This document shows, one piece after another, positions 30,481 through 38,530 of a stretch of 52,018 bases of DNA. A model generated the notes under the pieces. It saw only the letters and a list, made by a program, of their open reading frames with translations. It did no database searches and was not told the origin of the DNA. The position numbers and the translations under genes are program-made. The number at the start of each line of letters is the position of its first letter. Positions within the stretch are counted from its first letter, which is position 1. Origin of the DNA: CAZTTG01 sp964615935 (GTDB lineage: Bacteria; Planctomycetota; UBA1135; GCA-002686595); the NCBI GenBank assembly GCA_964615935.1, contig CAZTTG010000044.1:1-52018 (forward strand), written 5' to 3'.

Positions 30481-31031
30481 TGCTCCCTCGCCCTGTCCAG
30501 CATATCACCCAGGTCGAGTCTCGACGCCCATTCCTCCAGATACGGCCAGTCGAGATCGGCGGTCGAGGAGATGATCGTCCGCACGTCTCGCTGCTGCAAC
30601 TCGGAGCCGGATTGCCTGGCCCAGTGGAGCTTGGACAGGATGAGATCCTCGACCGAAACGGCGAAGATGGGGTCCCCCTCGATATCGAGCCTCCGCCGCC
30701 GTTCGAACTCCAGCCGGCGATAGGGCTCGTCCTTGCGGATGATGAAGTCCGCCTTGATGATCCACTCGTTGTGGATGATGTTGAACATGGACCTCCTGAG
30801 GATCGCCTCGCGGATGGCGTCCCGGTCCGCATAGCAGTCGGGCTCGAAAAGGGCCGCCAGCCTGGCCGCATCCTCGAGCTCGCAGTCGATCACCAGGTCG
30901 ATGTCCCGAGTCATCCGGGGCACCGAGTAGAGCGCCATCGCCATGGAGCCCGTCATCATGTAGGGGATCCCGGCCGATTGAAGGCGGGACGCGATCTCCT
31001 TCAGGAATGCGAGCTGCTCATCCATCGTCAT
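30477..31031 (-). CDS. Stand-alone nucleotidyltransferase-fold protein (MNT / DUF6036-like)
   Basis: A 184-residue protein. The polymerase-beta-like signature is clear: MMTGSMAMALYSVPRMTRDIDLVI, with Gly28-Ser29 in the helical turn and Asp43/Asp45 as metal ligands. A third carboxylate would come from the KADFIIRKD strand. The C-terminal part (VSVEDLILSKLHWARQSG, then QQRDVRTI) is typical of the group related to AbiEii and other minimal nucleotidyltransferases. It is coupled to the 96-residue gene downstream. Members of such pairs modify nucleic acids or proteins; no target can be given. Two ATG codons (31031, 31025) could serve as the start. Confidence 0.75.
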   Translation of the reverse strand: MTMDEQLAFLKEIASRLQSAGIPYMMTGSMAMALYSVPRMTRDIDLVIDCELEDAARLAALFEPDCYADRDAIREAILRRSMFNIIHNEWIIKADFIIRKDEPYRRLEFERRRRLDIEGDPIFAVSVEDLILSKLHWARQSGSELQQRDVRTIISSTADLDWPYLEEWASRLDLGDMLDRAREQ

Positions 31032-31080
31032 AGACCATCCCGAGCCGTCAGCTTACTCCCACCCGGAAGACCTGCCAGGA

Positions 31081-32196
31081 TCATGTCCCCTGTAGCGCCG
31101 CCTGCCAGGCCTGCAGCGTGCGGCGGGCGCAGTTGCGCCAGGTGTAGCGGCGCGCCTGGCGGTGGCCGCGCTGGACCAGGTCGGCGGCGAGCTCGGGGTC
31201 CGTGAGCAGCCGGCGCGTGGCCTCGAAGATGTCGTCGGGCTCGGTGGGCTCCACCAGGAGGGCCGCGTCGCCGCAGACCTCGGGCAGGGAGGTGACGCAG
31301 CTCGTCACCACCGGAGCGCCGCAGGCCATGGCCTCCAGGGGGGGGAGGCCGAAGCCCTCGTTGAGGCTGCAGAAGAGGAAGGCGCTGGCCCGGGCGTAGA
31401 GGCTCGGCAGGTCGCGGTCGGGCACCTCGCGGCGCCACTCGACGCGGTCGCGGGCGGGCGAGTCGGCCAGGGCTCGCTCGAAGTCCTCGCAGCCCCAGCC
31501 CGGCGGACCGGCCACGATCCAGCGGTGGGGGAGGCCCTCGCGCACCAGGCGCTCGAAGGCGCGCAGCATGCGCAGGTGGTTCTTGCGCGCGTCCACGCGG
31601 GTGACCGTCAGCACGTAGGGCGGATCGGCCGGCGGGAAGCCCTCGGGGGGGAGGCCGCGGGCGGCGTGCTCGCAGCCCAGCTCGGTCACCGAGATGCGCT
31701 CCGGCGGCACGCCCAGCACCAGCGCCACCTCGGCCCCGACGAACTCGCTGGGCACCAGGACGCGCTGGACGCGCTCGACCATGGCCTGGACCGTGCGCGT
31801 CATGCGCTCGGCGGTCGCGCGGTCCATGTAGCCCGCGTCCAGGGTGTAGATGCAGTCGAAGACCGTGGCCACCTCGACCGCGCGATGGACCGGCAGGAGG
31901 TTGGGCTGGGTGTGGTGGTAGAGCTCGCAGCCGCCCACCAGGTCGTCGGCGCCGCGCCCCAGGCGCCTCATCAGGCCCGGGAGCCAGCGGGAGGGCAGGC
32001 GCAGGCGCACCAGCTCGGCCCGGCTGCCGAGGAGGCCCAGCTCGCGGCGCGAGAAGCGCATGGGGGCCAGCGTGTAGCCGAAGAGCCCCAGGTCCTCGAA
32101 GCCCTCCTCGATCAGGGCGCGCACCAGCTCGCGCGCGTAGCGGCCGATCCCCTCCCGGTTCTGGAGGGCGGCGCGGTAGTCCAGGCCGACTCGCAT
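31081..32196 (-). CDS. Family 4 glycosyltransferase (mannosyltransferase-like)
   Basis: A 371-residue GT-B fold enzyme: N-terminal MRVGLDYRAALQNREGIGRYAREL, a central TVFDCIYTLDAGYM, and the C-terminal nucleotide-sugar domain with VTRVDARKNH, a Gly-rich VAGPPGWG, and the E-x7-E motif NEGFGLPPLEAMACGAPVV, which is intact here. This pattern is shared with mannosyl- and glucosyltransferases of O-antigen and exopolysaccharide pathways. It lies 19 nt downstream of a flippase gene, so the pair probably builds and exports a lipid-linked glycan together with genes elsewhere. Confidence 0.85.
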   Translation of the reverse strand: MRVGLDYRAALQNREGIGRYARELVRALIEEGFEDLGLFGYTLAPMRFSRRELGLLGSRAELVRLRLPSRWLPGLMRRLGRGADDLVGGCELYHHTQPNLLPVHRAVEVATVFDCIYTLDAGYMDRATAERMTRTVQAMVERVQRVLVPSEFVGAEVALVLGVPPERISVTELGCEHAARGLPPEGFPPADPPYVLTVTRVDARKNHLRMLRAFERLVREGLPHRWIVAGPPGWGCEDFERALADSPARDRVEWRREVPDRDLPSLYARASAFLFCSLNEGFGLPPLEAMACGAPVVTSCVTSLPEVCGDAALLVEPTEPDDIFEATRRLLTDPELAADLVQRGHRQARRYTWRNCARRTLQAWQAALQGT

Positions 32197-32215
32197 CGGG
32201 GAACGCTCCGGTCCG

Positions 32216-33574
32216 TCAGGGGAGAGCCAGAAGGAGAAGGTGGGAGAGGCCCAGGCCGAGGAAGAAGGCCACCGGCGCGCCGAGCCAGGGCCAGGAGCGC
32301 CGGAGCTCGAGCCGCACGCCCGCGCCGCGCAGGGCCAGGGCGCAGCCGATCACCACGAAGGCCTCGGTGACGAAGGTGATCGCGGCCGCGCCCTCCATCC
32401 CGTAGCGCGGGACCGACCACAGGTTGCCCAGGAGGTTTACCAGGAGCCCGGCGGCGGTGACCACCAGCACACCGCGATAGCCGCCGGCCGCGACCAGCGC
32501 CGTCATCAGGACTCCGCCGGCGTGGATCGCCACCACCGCCAGAAGGAGCCACCGCATGCTCGGACCGGCCGCGCCGAAGCCCTCGCGAAAGAGCTCGAGG
32601 AGATCGGTCGCGAAGGGCCAGAGCAGCCCTGCTCCCAGGCCGGCGGCCGCGAAGAGCGGGGGGCCCAGGCGCTGCACCGCGCTCGCCAGCTCGCCCGCCT
32701 CGTGGCGGCGGGCGAACCACGGCAGGGCGGTGAGCGAGGCGTACTGCGCCACCATGATCATCACCGAGAGGAAGCGCACCGCCACGTTGTACTGGCCCAG
32801 CGCGGCCTCCCCCTCGTAGTGGCGCACGAAGAGGTTGTCCACGTAGAAGTAGGTGTGGGCGCACAGCCCCGCCAGACCCATGGGCAGGGCGTCGCGCAGG
32901 AGGCCGCGCGCGGCCGCGATCGGCCCGACCACGCGGGGCAGGTGGGGGAGGCTCGCCAGGTGAAGGACGAGATTGCCCAGGGCGCTGCCCGCGGCGATCG
33001 CCACCAGGAAGAAGGCCGGCGAGTCGACCCCGCCCCACCAGGCGAGGAGCACGAAGCCGAGGCTGAGACCGCTGGCCACCAGGCGCACCGCCACCGGCAC
33101 GCTCCAGGCGATGCGGTTGCGGAAGACCGTGGCCGAGAGCTCCAGCGCGTGGGTGAGGGGATAGAGTGAAGCCAGGAGGATCCACAGGGCGCCGCTCTCG
33201 CCGCTCGCGATCGCCCCGCCGCCCACCAGCACCACCCCCAGGGTGCCCGCGCCCAGCCGGATGCGGCGGGCCGCCTTGAGGACCGCCGGCACCGAGGCGG
33301 GATCGCCGGCCGTTCGCTGGACCGCCACCTGACTCGTGCCCAGCATGGCCAGGGCGTCCAGCCAGGCGAAGACCGCCAGGTAGAAGGTGAGGGTCCCGAA
33401 GCCCTCCTCCGGCAGGTGCCCGGCCAGGACGTAGAGGATGATCAGGGTGCAGATCCCCACCCAGATCCGCCCCAGGACCTGGAGCGCGGTGGCCCACCAG
33501 ACCCGCGGCGGAACCACGTGGGGGTGGGCGCGCTCGAAGGCGTCCGCGAAGCTCTCCGGGCCGGGGTCGCTCAC
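32216..33574 (-). CDS. Polysaccharide flippase (Wzx-like, MATE/MOP superfamily)
   Basis: A 452-residue integral membrane protein. The start is GTG 33574, 7 nt after a TACCGT box; no ATG is available nearby. About 12-14 hydrophobic segments are visible, among them VGICTLIILYVLAG, ALWILLASLYPLTH, VAIAAGSALGNLVL and AFFLGLGLSHLLLL. Motifs such as VDNLFVRHYEGEAALGQYNVAVRFLSVMIM are typical of oligosaccharide flippases. It would move lipid-linked sugars across the inner membrane. It starts an operon with the glycosyltransferase and is divergent from the lipoprotein gene at 33641. Confidence 0.85.
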   Translation of the reverse strand: MSDPGPESFADAFERAHPHVVPPRVWWATALQVLGRIWVGICTLIILYVLAGHLPEEGFGTLTFYLAVFAWLDALAMLGTSQVAVQRTAGDPASVPAVLKAARRIRLGAGTLGVVLVGGGAIASGESGALWILLASLYPLTHALELSATVFRNRIAWSVPVAVRLVASGLSLGFVLLAWWGGVDSPAFFLVAIAAGSALGNLVLHLASLPHLPRVVGPIAAARGLLRDALPMGLAGLCAHTYFYVDNLFVRHYEGEAALGQYNVAVRFLSVMIMVAQYASLTALPWFARRHEAGELASAVQRLGPPLFAAAGLGAGLLWPFATDLLELFREGFGAAGPSMRWLLLAVVAIHAGGVLMTALVAAGGYRGVLVVTAAGLLVNLLGNLWSVPRYGMEGAAAITFVTEAFVVIGCALALRGAGVRLELRRSWPWLGAPVAFFLGLGLSHLLLLALP

Positions 33575-33580
33575 GCGCGG

Positions 33581-33614
33581 TACGGTACCCTCTGCGCCGG
33601 ATCCTGGTACCGTA
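33581..33614. promoter_or_regulatory. Divergent promoter with 9-bp inverted repeat
   Basis: TACGGTACC (33581-33589) and GGTACCGTA (33606-33614) are perfect inverted repeats. Each arm presents TACCGT, a -10-like box, pointing outward: 7 nt before the flippase GTG on the minus strand and 6 nt before a GTG (33620) on the plus strand. The repeat may be two back-to-back promoters, a regulator site, or both. Confidence 0.45.
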
Positions 33615-33640
33615 TTCCCGTGGAGCGTGCAGGTGAGTCG

Positions 33641-35494
33641 ATGAGCGGACCCGCGATCGCGAAGAGCGCCCCGCGCGCGGCGAGCGCCGCGTTGCTCATC
33701 GCTCTGGGAGCCTGCGCGCCGGAGCCGGATCTCGAGCCGGGTCCCGGACAGTCGCCCCCGCCGACGGCGGATCCGGAGCAGGAGGAGCGGCTCCTGCTGT
33801 CGGTCCTCGAGAACGGGGACTTCCAGGAGGAGCCGAGCCCGGCCCGGGACGCGCGCGCGGGGCGGATCCCGTGGTGGCGGATCGAGGCGGGCGGTCCGCC
33901 CCGGCTCGAACGGGAACACGACCTCACCTGGCTGCACACCCCCGCCGGCACCACGGTGACGCAGCGAGTCCTGGCCTACGCTCCCCTCGCCGATGCGATC
34001 CGGATCCGCGGCCGGGTTCTGGGCCGCGGACGGCTCAGCGTCGTGGACGGCAGCGGTCGAAGGGCGGAGTTCGAGCTCCAGTATCCCGAATCGATCGGTC
34101 GGGCGTTCGAGATCGATGGCGACGAGCTGACGAGGGAGCTGGGCGGGCCCCCGGAGCCCAGCATGCGCCTCGAGCTGACCGGCCTGGACGGGGGAGCTCG
34201 ATGGGCCGACGTGGAGGTCCGGGCGCCCATGCCCCTGCCGAGCGAGGAGGAGCTCCGCGAGGAGATCGTAGAGCTGCTCCAGCGCCTCTTCGCGGTCTGG
34301 CTGGAGCGCGGGCTCGACTCGGTGGGTCCCCGCCACACGGCCTTCGCATGCCACGGCTTCGACGCGGTGACCGGCGAGCGGCTCATGACCATCAACGGCC
34401 AGCTCGTCGGTCCGTACGAGCCCATGCTGCGCGCCCTGCAGAGCTACGAGCACCCGCGATGGCGCGAGGCCCTCGAGCGCTTCCTGGAGGACTACCTGGA
34501 GCTTGGCCTGCACCCCCAGACCGGCTTGCCGCGAATGTGGGACCCGGTCGAGGACCGCCCGCTGGACGACCTGGTGGTCGAGATCGCCGACGACCTCCGC
34601 TTCCTGATCGATGCGGCCCGCGGCGGTCCCGAGCCCCTCCGCGATCGCTGTCGGGAGGCGGCGGTGAAGCTCGCCGACACCGTGCTGCAGACCGGCGTGC
34701 TGCCCGACCGTCTGGTGGCGGCCAAGTACCGCCCGAGCGACGGCAAGCCCATCAGCGACACGCCGCCCGTCCGCCGGCTCGACATCCCCTGCCAGCTCGC
34801 GCGTCTGGGGGGACTGACCGGCGACGAGCGCTACTCGAACGCGGCCCACGACGCCGTGGGCGAGCTGATCTTCACCCACTACTGGCCCGGCCGCTGGGAT
34901 TCCATCGACCCCGGCTTCGACGACGACTTCGGGCACTACGGAGGTCGCGCGGTGGAGATGCTGATGGCCTTCCCCGACGACCCCATCTTCCGGCACGTGG
35001 TGGAGAGCGGGTTCGAGATCTACGCGCCCCTGTGGCGCGACGCCATGCGCTTCGGGGGCAACATCGCCGCCGACCAGGTGCGCTGCTGGGAGGCCCTGGC
35101 TCGCTTCTCGCTCCTCTCGCCCGAGCACGCCGAGGAGATCCGCGAGCTCCTGCCGCTCGCCGCCCGCAACCACGCGCGCGGCGAGCAGTACGCCAGCGGC
35201 GCCTGGGGCGACGTGACCATCTTCGACTTCGGCCCGCGATGGCTGCCGGTGGGGGACACCTCGGGCGCGCCGGCCAATCTGCTCTGGGGCCTGGGACTCC
35301 TGTATCGCGAGGATCTCGGGCTGGCCACCGACGAGATGCGGGCGCTCTTCACCGCCGTGATGCGCTCCTCGCGCGAGGCCTACGGGCGCGAATACGGGTG
35401 GCTGCAGACCCGCTCCGAGATAAGTGGCCAGAACCTCGCCCGCCAGGAGCTGCGCTGCCTCCCCGGGCTGATCGCCATGCTCGAGAACCTCTGA
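33641..35494 (+). CDS. Lipoprotein of unknown function, possibly (alpha/alpha)-barrel
   Basis: A 617-residue protein that I do not recognise. ATG 33641 follows AGGTGA and opens a lipoprotein signal with lipobox ALGAC; an in-frame GTG at 33620 is the alternative start. Residues about 55-190 look like a beta-sandwich with a jelly-roll start (SVLENGDFQEEPS, then RARLELTGL-type strands). About 200-610 are helix-rich with paired motifs (GLPRMWDPVEDRP, DDDFGHYGGRAVEMLMAF, NLLWGLGLLYRE) reminiscent of six-hairpin toroids such as uronate or glycan lyases and unsaturated glycosyl hydrolases. A polysaccharide-related role is a guess. It stands alone between two operons. Confidence 0.55.
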   Translation: MSGPAIAKSAPRAASAALLIALGACAPEPDLEPGPGQSPPPTADPEQEERLLLSVLENGDFQEEPSPARDARAGRIPWWRIEAGGPPRLEREHDLTWLHTPAGTTVTQRVLAYAPLADAIRIRGRVLGRGRLSVVDGSGRRAEFELQYPESIGRAFEIDGDELTRELGGPPEPSMRLELTGLDGGARWADVEVRAPMPLPSEEELREEIVELLQRLFAVWLERGLDSVGPRHTAFACHGFDAVTGERLMTINGQLVGPYEPMLRALQSYEHPRWREALERFLEDYLELGLHPQTGLPRMWDPVEDRPLDDLVVEIADDLRFLIDAARGGPEPLRDRCREAAVKLADTVLQTGVLPDRLVAAKYRPSDGKPISDTPPVRRLDIPCQLARLGGLTGDERYSNAAHDAVGELIFTHYWPGRWDSIDPGFDDDFGHYGGRAVEMLMAFPDDPIFRHVVESGFEIYAPLWRDAMRFGGNIAADQVRCWEALARFSLLSPEHAEEIRELLPLAARNHARGEQYASGAWGDVTIFDFGPRWLPVGDTSGAPANLLWGLGLLYREDLGLATDEMRALFTAVMRSSREAYGREYGWLQTRSEISGQNLARQELRCLPGLIAMLENL

Positions 35495-35510
35495 GCGGGG
35501 CGAGCGCGGC

Positions 35511-35540
35511 TTGCGATCCGTTCGGCGGCGTCGGTACACT
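35511..35540 (+). promoter_or_regulatory. Promoter of the VOC-dhaK operon
   Basis: TTGCGA (35511-35516), 18-nt spacer, TACACT (35535-35540). It is the best sigma-70-like promoter with a true leader in this window. About 50 nt of leader follow, ending with the ribosome binding site AAGGAGAA at 35585. Confidence 0.5.
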
Positions 35541-35599
35541 GCCCCGCCCGATCCCCGCCCGGATCGGACGAGCCCACCACTATTAAGGAGAACGGACCC

Positions 35600-35920
35600 A
35601 TGACCTCCTGCGAGTTCCACCACGTCGGCGTGCCCACCGGCGAGCAGCACAGCGGCGAGACCTACATGGAGGGGGGCAAGCTCTACATCACCGATCCCGA
35701 GAGCCACCCCTACCGCGTCGAGTTCCTCCGCTTCGAGGCGGACAGCCCCATGCCCGAGGCCCTCAAGACCCAGGTGCACGCCGCCTTCGTGGTGGAGAGC
35801 ATCGCCGCGGCCATGGAGGGCAAGGAGGTGGTGCTCGAGCCCTTCGACGCCAACGAGACCGTGCGGGTCGCCTTCATCAAGGACGGCGACGCCCTCATCG
35901 AGCTGATGGAGATGAAGTAG
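35600..35920 (+). CDS. Glyoxalase-like (VOC superfamily) small protein
   Basis: A 106-residue cytoplasmic protein with a strong ribosome binding site (AAGGAGAA, 8 nt before the ATG). It shows a beta-alpha-beta-beta-beta layout: EFHHVGVPTGE at the N terminus (possible metal-binding His), YRVEFLRFEADSP, VHAAFVVESIAAAMEGKEVV, and DALIELMEMK at the end, all typical of VOC half-domains. One such unit is about 60 residues, so two may be present. Residues that would bind metal (His8 and Glu103 by position) are present, but the reaction is unknown. It lies 51 nt upstream of dhaK and starts the operon, so it may act on a sugar or keto intermediate of the same pathway. Confidence 0.65.
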   Translation: MTSCEFHHVGVPTGEQHSGETYMEGGKLYITDPESHPYRVEFLRFEADSPMPEALKTQVHAAFVVESIAAAMEGKEVVLEPFDANETVRVAFIKDGDALIELMEMK

Positions 35921-35971
35921 AGCCCCCGAGGACCCACCCCCGACGCACGAGGAAGGACGAGGAGACCGACC

Positions 35972-36973
35972 ATGGCCATGAAGAAGTTCGTCAATGCCCC
36001 CGAGAACCTGGTGAAGGAGCTGCTGGACGGCTTCGTCCTGGCCAACGCCGACAAGGTGGCCCTCGCCGGCGACGGCCTGGTCGTGCGCGCGCGGCCCAAG
36101 CCCGAGAGCAAGGTGGCGGTGGTCACCCTGGGCGGCAGCGGGCACGAGCCGGCGCTGTCCGGCTACGTGGGCGAGGGCATGCTCGACATCAGCGTGCCCG
36201 GGGAGATCTTCGCCGCGCCCGGCCCGCCGCGCGTCATCGAGGCCCTGCGGACGGCCAACCGCGACGCCGGGGTGCTCTTCGTGGTGCTCAACCACGAGGG
36301 GGACGTCATGTGCGCCGACGTGGTCATGGAGATGGCCGCCAAGGAGGGCCTGAACGTCAAGCAGGTCCTCACCCACGAGGACATCTCGGCCCCCTCCCGC
36401 GAAGACCCCTCCGATCGCCGCGGCCTGGTGGGCTGCCTGCCGGTCATCAAGGTGGCCGGCGCCGCCGCCGAGCAGGGCCGCTCCCTGGACGAGTGCCTGG
36501 CCATCGCCCAGGGCCTGGAGCGCGACCTGGCCACCCTGGCGGTGGCGGTCAGCTCGGCCACGCACCCGGCCACCGGCGACGCCATCTCCGAGTTCGAGGA
36601 GGGCCAGATGGTGGTCGGCATGGGCCAGCACGGCGAGGCCGGCGGCGGGACCTATCCCCTGAAGACCGCCGACGAGACCGCCGACATCATGGTGCCCGCC
36701 CTGCTCTCCGACCTGAAGATCGAGAAGGGCGAGAAGGTTCTGGTCCTGCTCAACGGGGTCGGCTCCACGACGCTGATGGAGATGTACCTGGTCCTGCGCC
36801 GCACGCGGGAGATCCTCGAGGGCCTGGGCATCCACATGGCCCGCGCCCTGGTGGGCGAGTTCCTGACCGTCCAGGAGATGGCCGGCTTCCAGATGTGCAT
36901 GGCGCGCATGGACGACGAGCGCCTGGCCCTGTGGGACGCGCCCTGCTACAGCCCGGCGCTGTGCATCCAGTGA
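35972..36973 (+). CDS. dhaK: Dihydroxyacetone kinase-like subunit DhaK
   Basis: A 333-residue substrate-binding subunit. The family landmarks are intact: GGSGHEP with His58, NHEGD with Asp111, and His220 in GMGQHGEAG, the residue that binds the ketone covalently as a hemiaminal in characterised DhaK proteins. Length and order fit DhaK. It differs from E. coli DhaK in the loops next to the site (CADVVMEM, PSREDPSDRRG), which resemble kinases for other short ketoses such as erythrulose. It overlaps dhaL by 4 nt. No DhaM (PTS phosphoryl donor) gene is present, so the phosphate donor is probably ATP through DhaL. Confidence 0.88.
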   Translation: MAMKKFVNAPENLVKELLDGFVLANADKVALAGDGLVVRARPKPESKVAVVTLGGSGHEPALSGYVGEGMLDISVPGEIFAAPGPPRVIEALRTANRDAGVLFVVLNHEGDVMCADVVMEMAAKEGLNVKQVLTHEDISAPSREDPSDRRGLVGCLPVIKVAGAAAEQGRSLDECLAIAQGLERDLATLAVAVSSATHPATGDAISEFEEGQMVVGMGQHGEAGGGTYPLKTADETADIMVPALLSDLKIEKGEKVLVLLNGVGSTTLMEMYLVLRRTREILEGLGIHMARALVGEFLTVQEMAGFQMCMARMDDERLALWDAPCYSPALCIQ

Positions 36974-37635
36974 GCGGGGCGGGGAGCGGGACCGTGCAGT
37001 CGATCGGCTACGAGGAGCTCTGCCGCATCCTCCGCCGCGCCGCCGAGGCGGTGCGGGCGGGCGAGGCCGAGCTCTCCCGCCTGGATTCCTTCGGCGGGGA
37101 CGGGGACCACGGCACCACCATGTCCCGGGCCATGGGTCAGATGGAGGGCGCCATCGAGGGCGCCAGCGGCTCCGACATCAAGGGCCTGCTCAACGACATC
37201 GGCTGGGCCATCATGGGCGTGGACGGGGGCGCCACCGGGCCGCTGCTCGGCTCGCTCTTCATGGGCATGCCCGAGGGGCTGGGCGAGGGCGAGAGCATCG
37301 ACCCGCGGACCCTCGCGGCCCTCTTCGAGGCCGGCCTGGCCGGGGTGGAGAAGCGCACCCGGGCCAAGGTGGGCGACAAGACCGTGATCGACGCCCTGGT
37401 GCCCGCCGTGCAGGCCCTGCGCCGCGCGGCCGAGCTGGGCGGGGACGTGCGCGCCTGCCTGGGCGAGGCCGCCGAGGCGGCCGAGGAGGGAGCGCGCTCC
37501 ACCAGCGAGCTGGTGGCGCGCTTCGGGCGGGCCAAGAACCTGGGCGAGAAGAGCCGCGGGACTCCGGACCCCGGCGCCACCTCGATCTCCCTGATCTTCC
37601 GGGGGCTGTGGGAAGGAGCGCAGGAAAGTGCCTGA
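36970..37635 (+). CDS. dhaL: Dihydroxyacetone kinase-like subunit DhaL
   Basis: A 221-residue nucleotide-binding subunit. It starts at GTG 36970 overlapping the dhaK stop (GTGA); a second GTG at 36994 preceded by GGGAGCGGG is possible. The Mg-ADP/ATP site is seen as Asp39-x4-Asp44-x-Asp46 (DSFGGDGDHGTTM), matching the Asp30/35/37 pattern of E. coli DhaL. The Gly-rich GVDGGATGPLLGSLF and the late KNLGEKSRGTPDPGA motifs are also typical. It works with DhaK as the phosphoryl-transfer half. Its end overlaps the LsrF-like gene by 8 nt. Confidence 0.88.
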   Translation: MSGAGSGTVQSIGYEELCRILRRAAEAVRAGEAELSRLDSFGGDGDHGTTMSRAMGQMEGAIEGASGSDIKGLLNDIGWAIMGVDGGATGPLLGSLFMGMPEGLGEGESIDPRTLAALFEAGLAGVEKRTRAKVGDKTVIDALVPAVQALRRAAELGGDVRACLGEAAEAAEEGARSTSELVARFGRAKNLGEKSRGTPDPGATSISLIFRGLWEGAQESA

Positions 37636-38530
37636 CGCAGATCCGAGCCAGGGGAAGGCCGGCGCGGGCTTCGCCGTCGACGTGCCCGCCACGGACCGGG
37701 GCTTCTTCCTGAAGGGCTCCGCCCACCTGGGCTGGGGCATGCAGAACCGCCTCTCGCGCATCTTCGACCCGCAGAGCGGGCGGACCGTGATGCTGGCCTT
37801 CGACCACGGCTACATCATGGGGCCCACCTCGGGCCTGGAGCGGCTGGACCTGGCCATCCCGCCGCTGATCCCCCACGCCGACTGCCTGATGTGCACCCGG
37901 GGGGCGCTGCAGAGCTGCATGCCGCCCGAGGCCCGCAAGCCGGTGGTGCTGCGCTGCGGCACCGGCGCCACGGTGCTGAAGGACCTCAGCGACGAGGTGA
38001 TCGGGGTGAGCGTGGAGGACGCCCTGCGCCTCAACGCCGCGGCGGTCACCACCATGGTGTACGTCGGGGACGTGCACGAGCGGGAGTCCCTCGACAACCT
38101 CGGCCGGCTGATCGACGAGGGCAACGCCTGCGGCATGCCCACCCTGGCGGTGACCGCCGTGGGCAAGGACATGGCTCGCGACGCGCGCTACCTGGGCCTG
38201 GCCAGCCGGGTGGCCGCCGAGCTGGGCGCCCACTTCGTCAAGACCTACTACTGCGAGCCGGGCTTCGAGCAGGTGGCCGCCGGCTGCCCCGTGCCGGTGG
38301 TCATCGCCGGCGGCAAGAAGCTGCCCGAGCTGGACGCCCTGACCATGGCCTGGAAGGCCATCGAGGCGGGCGCCGCGGGCGTCGACATGGGCCGGAACAT
38401 CTTCCTGGCCGACGACCCGGTGGCCATGATCCAGGCGGTGCGAGCCGTCGTGCACGACCGCGAGCGGCCCGAGCAGGCCCTCGACCTCTACCGCACCCTC
38501 GAGAGCGAGCGAAAAGGAAGCGAGCGATGA
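37628..38530 (+). CDS. lsrF: LsrF-like class I aldolase / phospho-diketone thiolase
   Basis: A 300-residue TIM-barrel enzyme very like E. coli LsrF (3-hydroxy-5-phosphonooxypentane-2,4-dione thiolase): WGMQNRLSRIF, VMLAFDHGY, ADCLMCTRG, VTAVGKDM, IAGGKKLPE and GVDMGRNIF are near-identical blocks. The Schiff-base lysine is Lys205 (FVKTYYCE), equivalent to Lys203 of LsrF. It starts at GTG 37628 after GGAAGGAG and overlaps dhaL. In E. coli LsrF follows the FGGY kinase LsrK in autoinducer-2 breakdown; here a DhaKL kinase takes the kinase position and no lsr transporter is present. It probably cleaves a phosphorylated ketose or diketone; which one is unknown. Confidence 0.85.
   Translation: MPDADPSQGKAGAGFAVDVPATDRGFFLKGSAHLGWGMQNRLSRIFDPQSGRTVMLAFDHGYIMGPTSGLERLDLAIPPLIPHADCLMCTRGALQSCMPPEARKPVVLRCGTGATVLKDLSDEVIGVSVEDALRLNAAAVTTMVYVGDVHERESLDNLGRLIDEGNACGMPTLAVTAVGKDMARDARYLGLASRVAAELGAHFVKTYYCEPGFEQVAAGCPVPVVIAGGKKLPELDALTMAWKAIEAGAAGVDMGRNIFLADDPVAMIQAVRAVVHDRERPEQALDLYRTLESERKGSER

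Noticed and set aside
33575..36835. Upstream extension of the flippase frame on the minus strand
   Set aside because: Membrane-protein character begins only after GTG 33574; the upstream part is antisense to the lipoprotein, VOC and dhaK genes and looks non-coding.
37628..38530. Autoinducer-2 (lsr) operon
   Set aside because: Only the LsrF-like enzyme is present; there is no LsrK, LsrR, LsrG or Lsr ABC transporter, so quorum-signal uptake is not supported.
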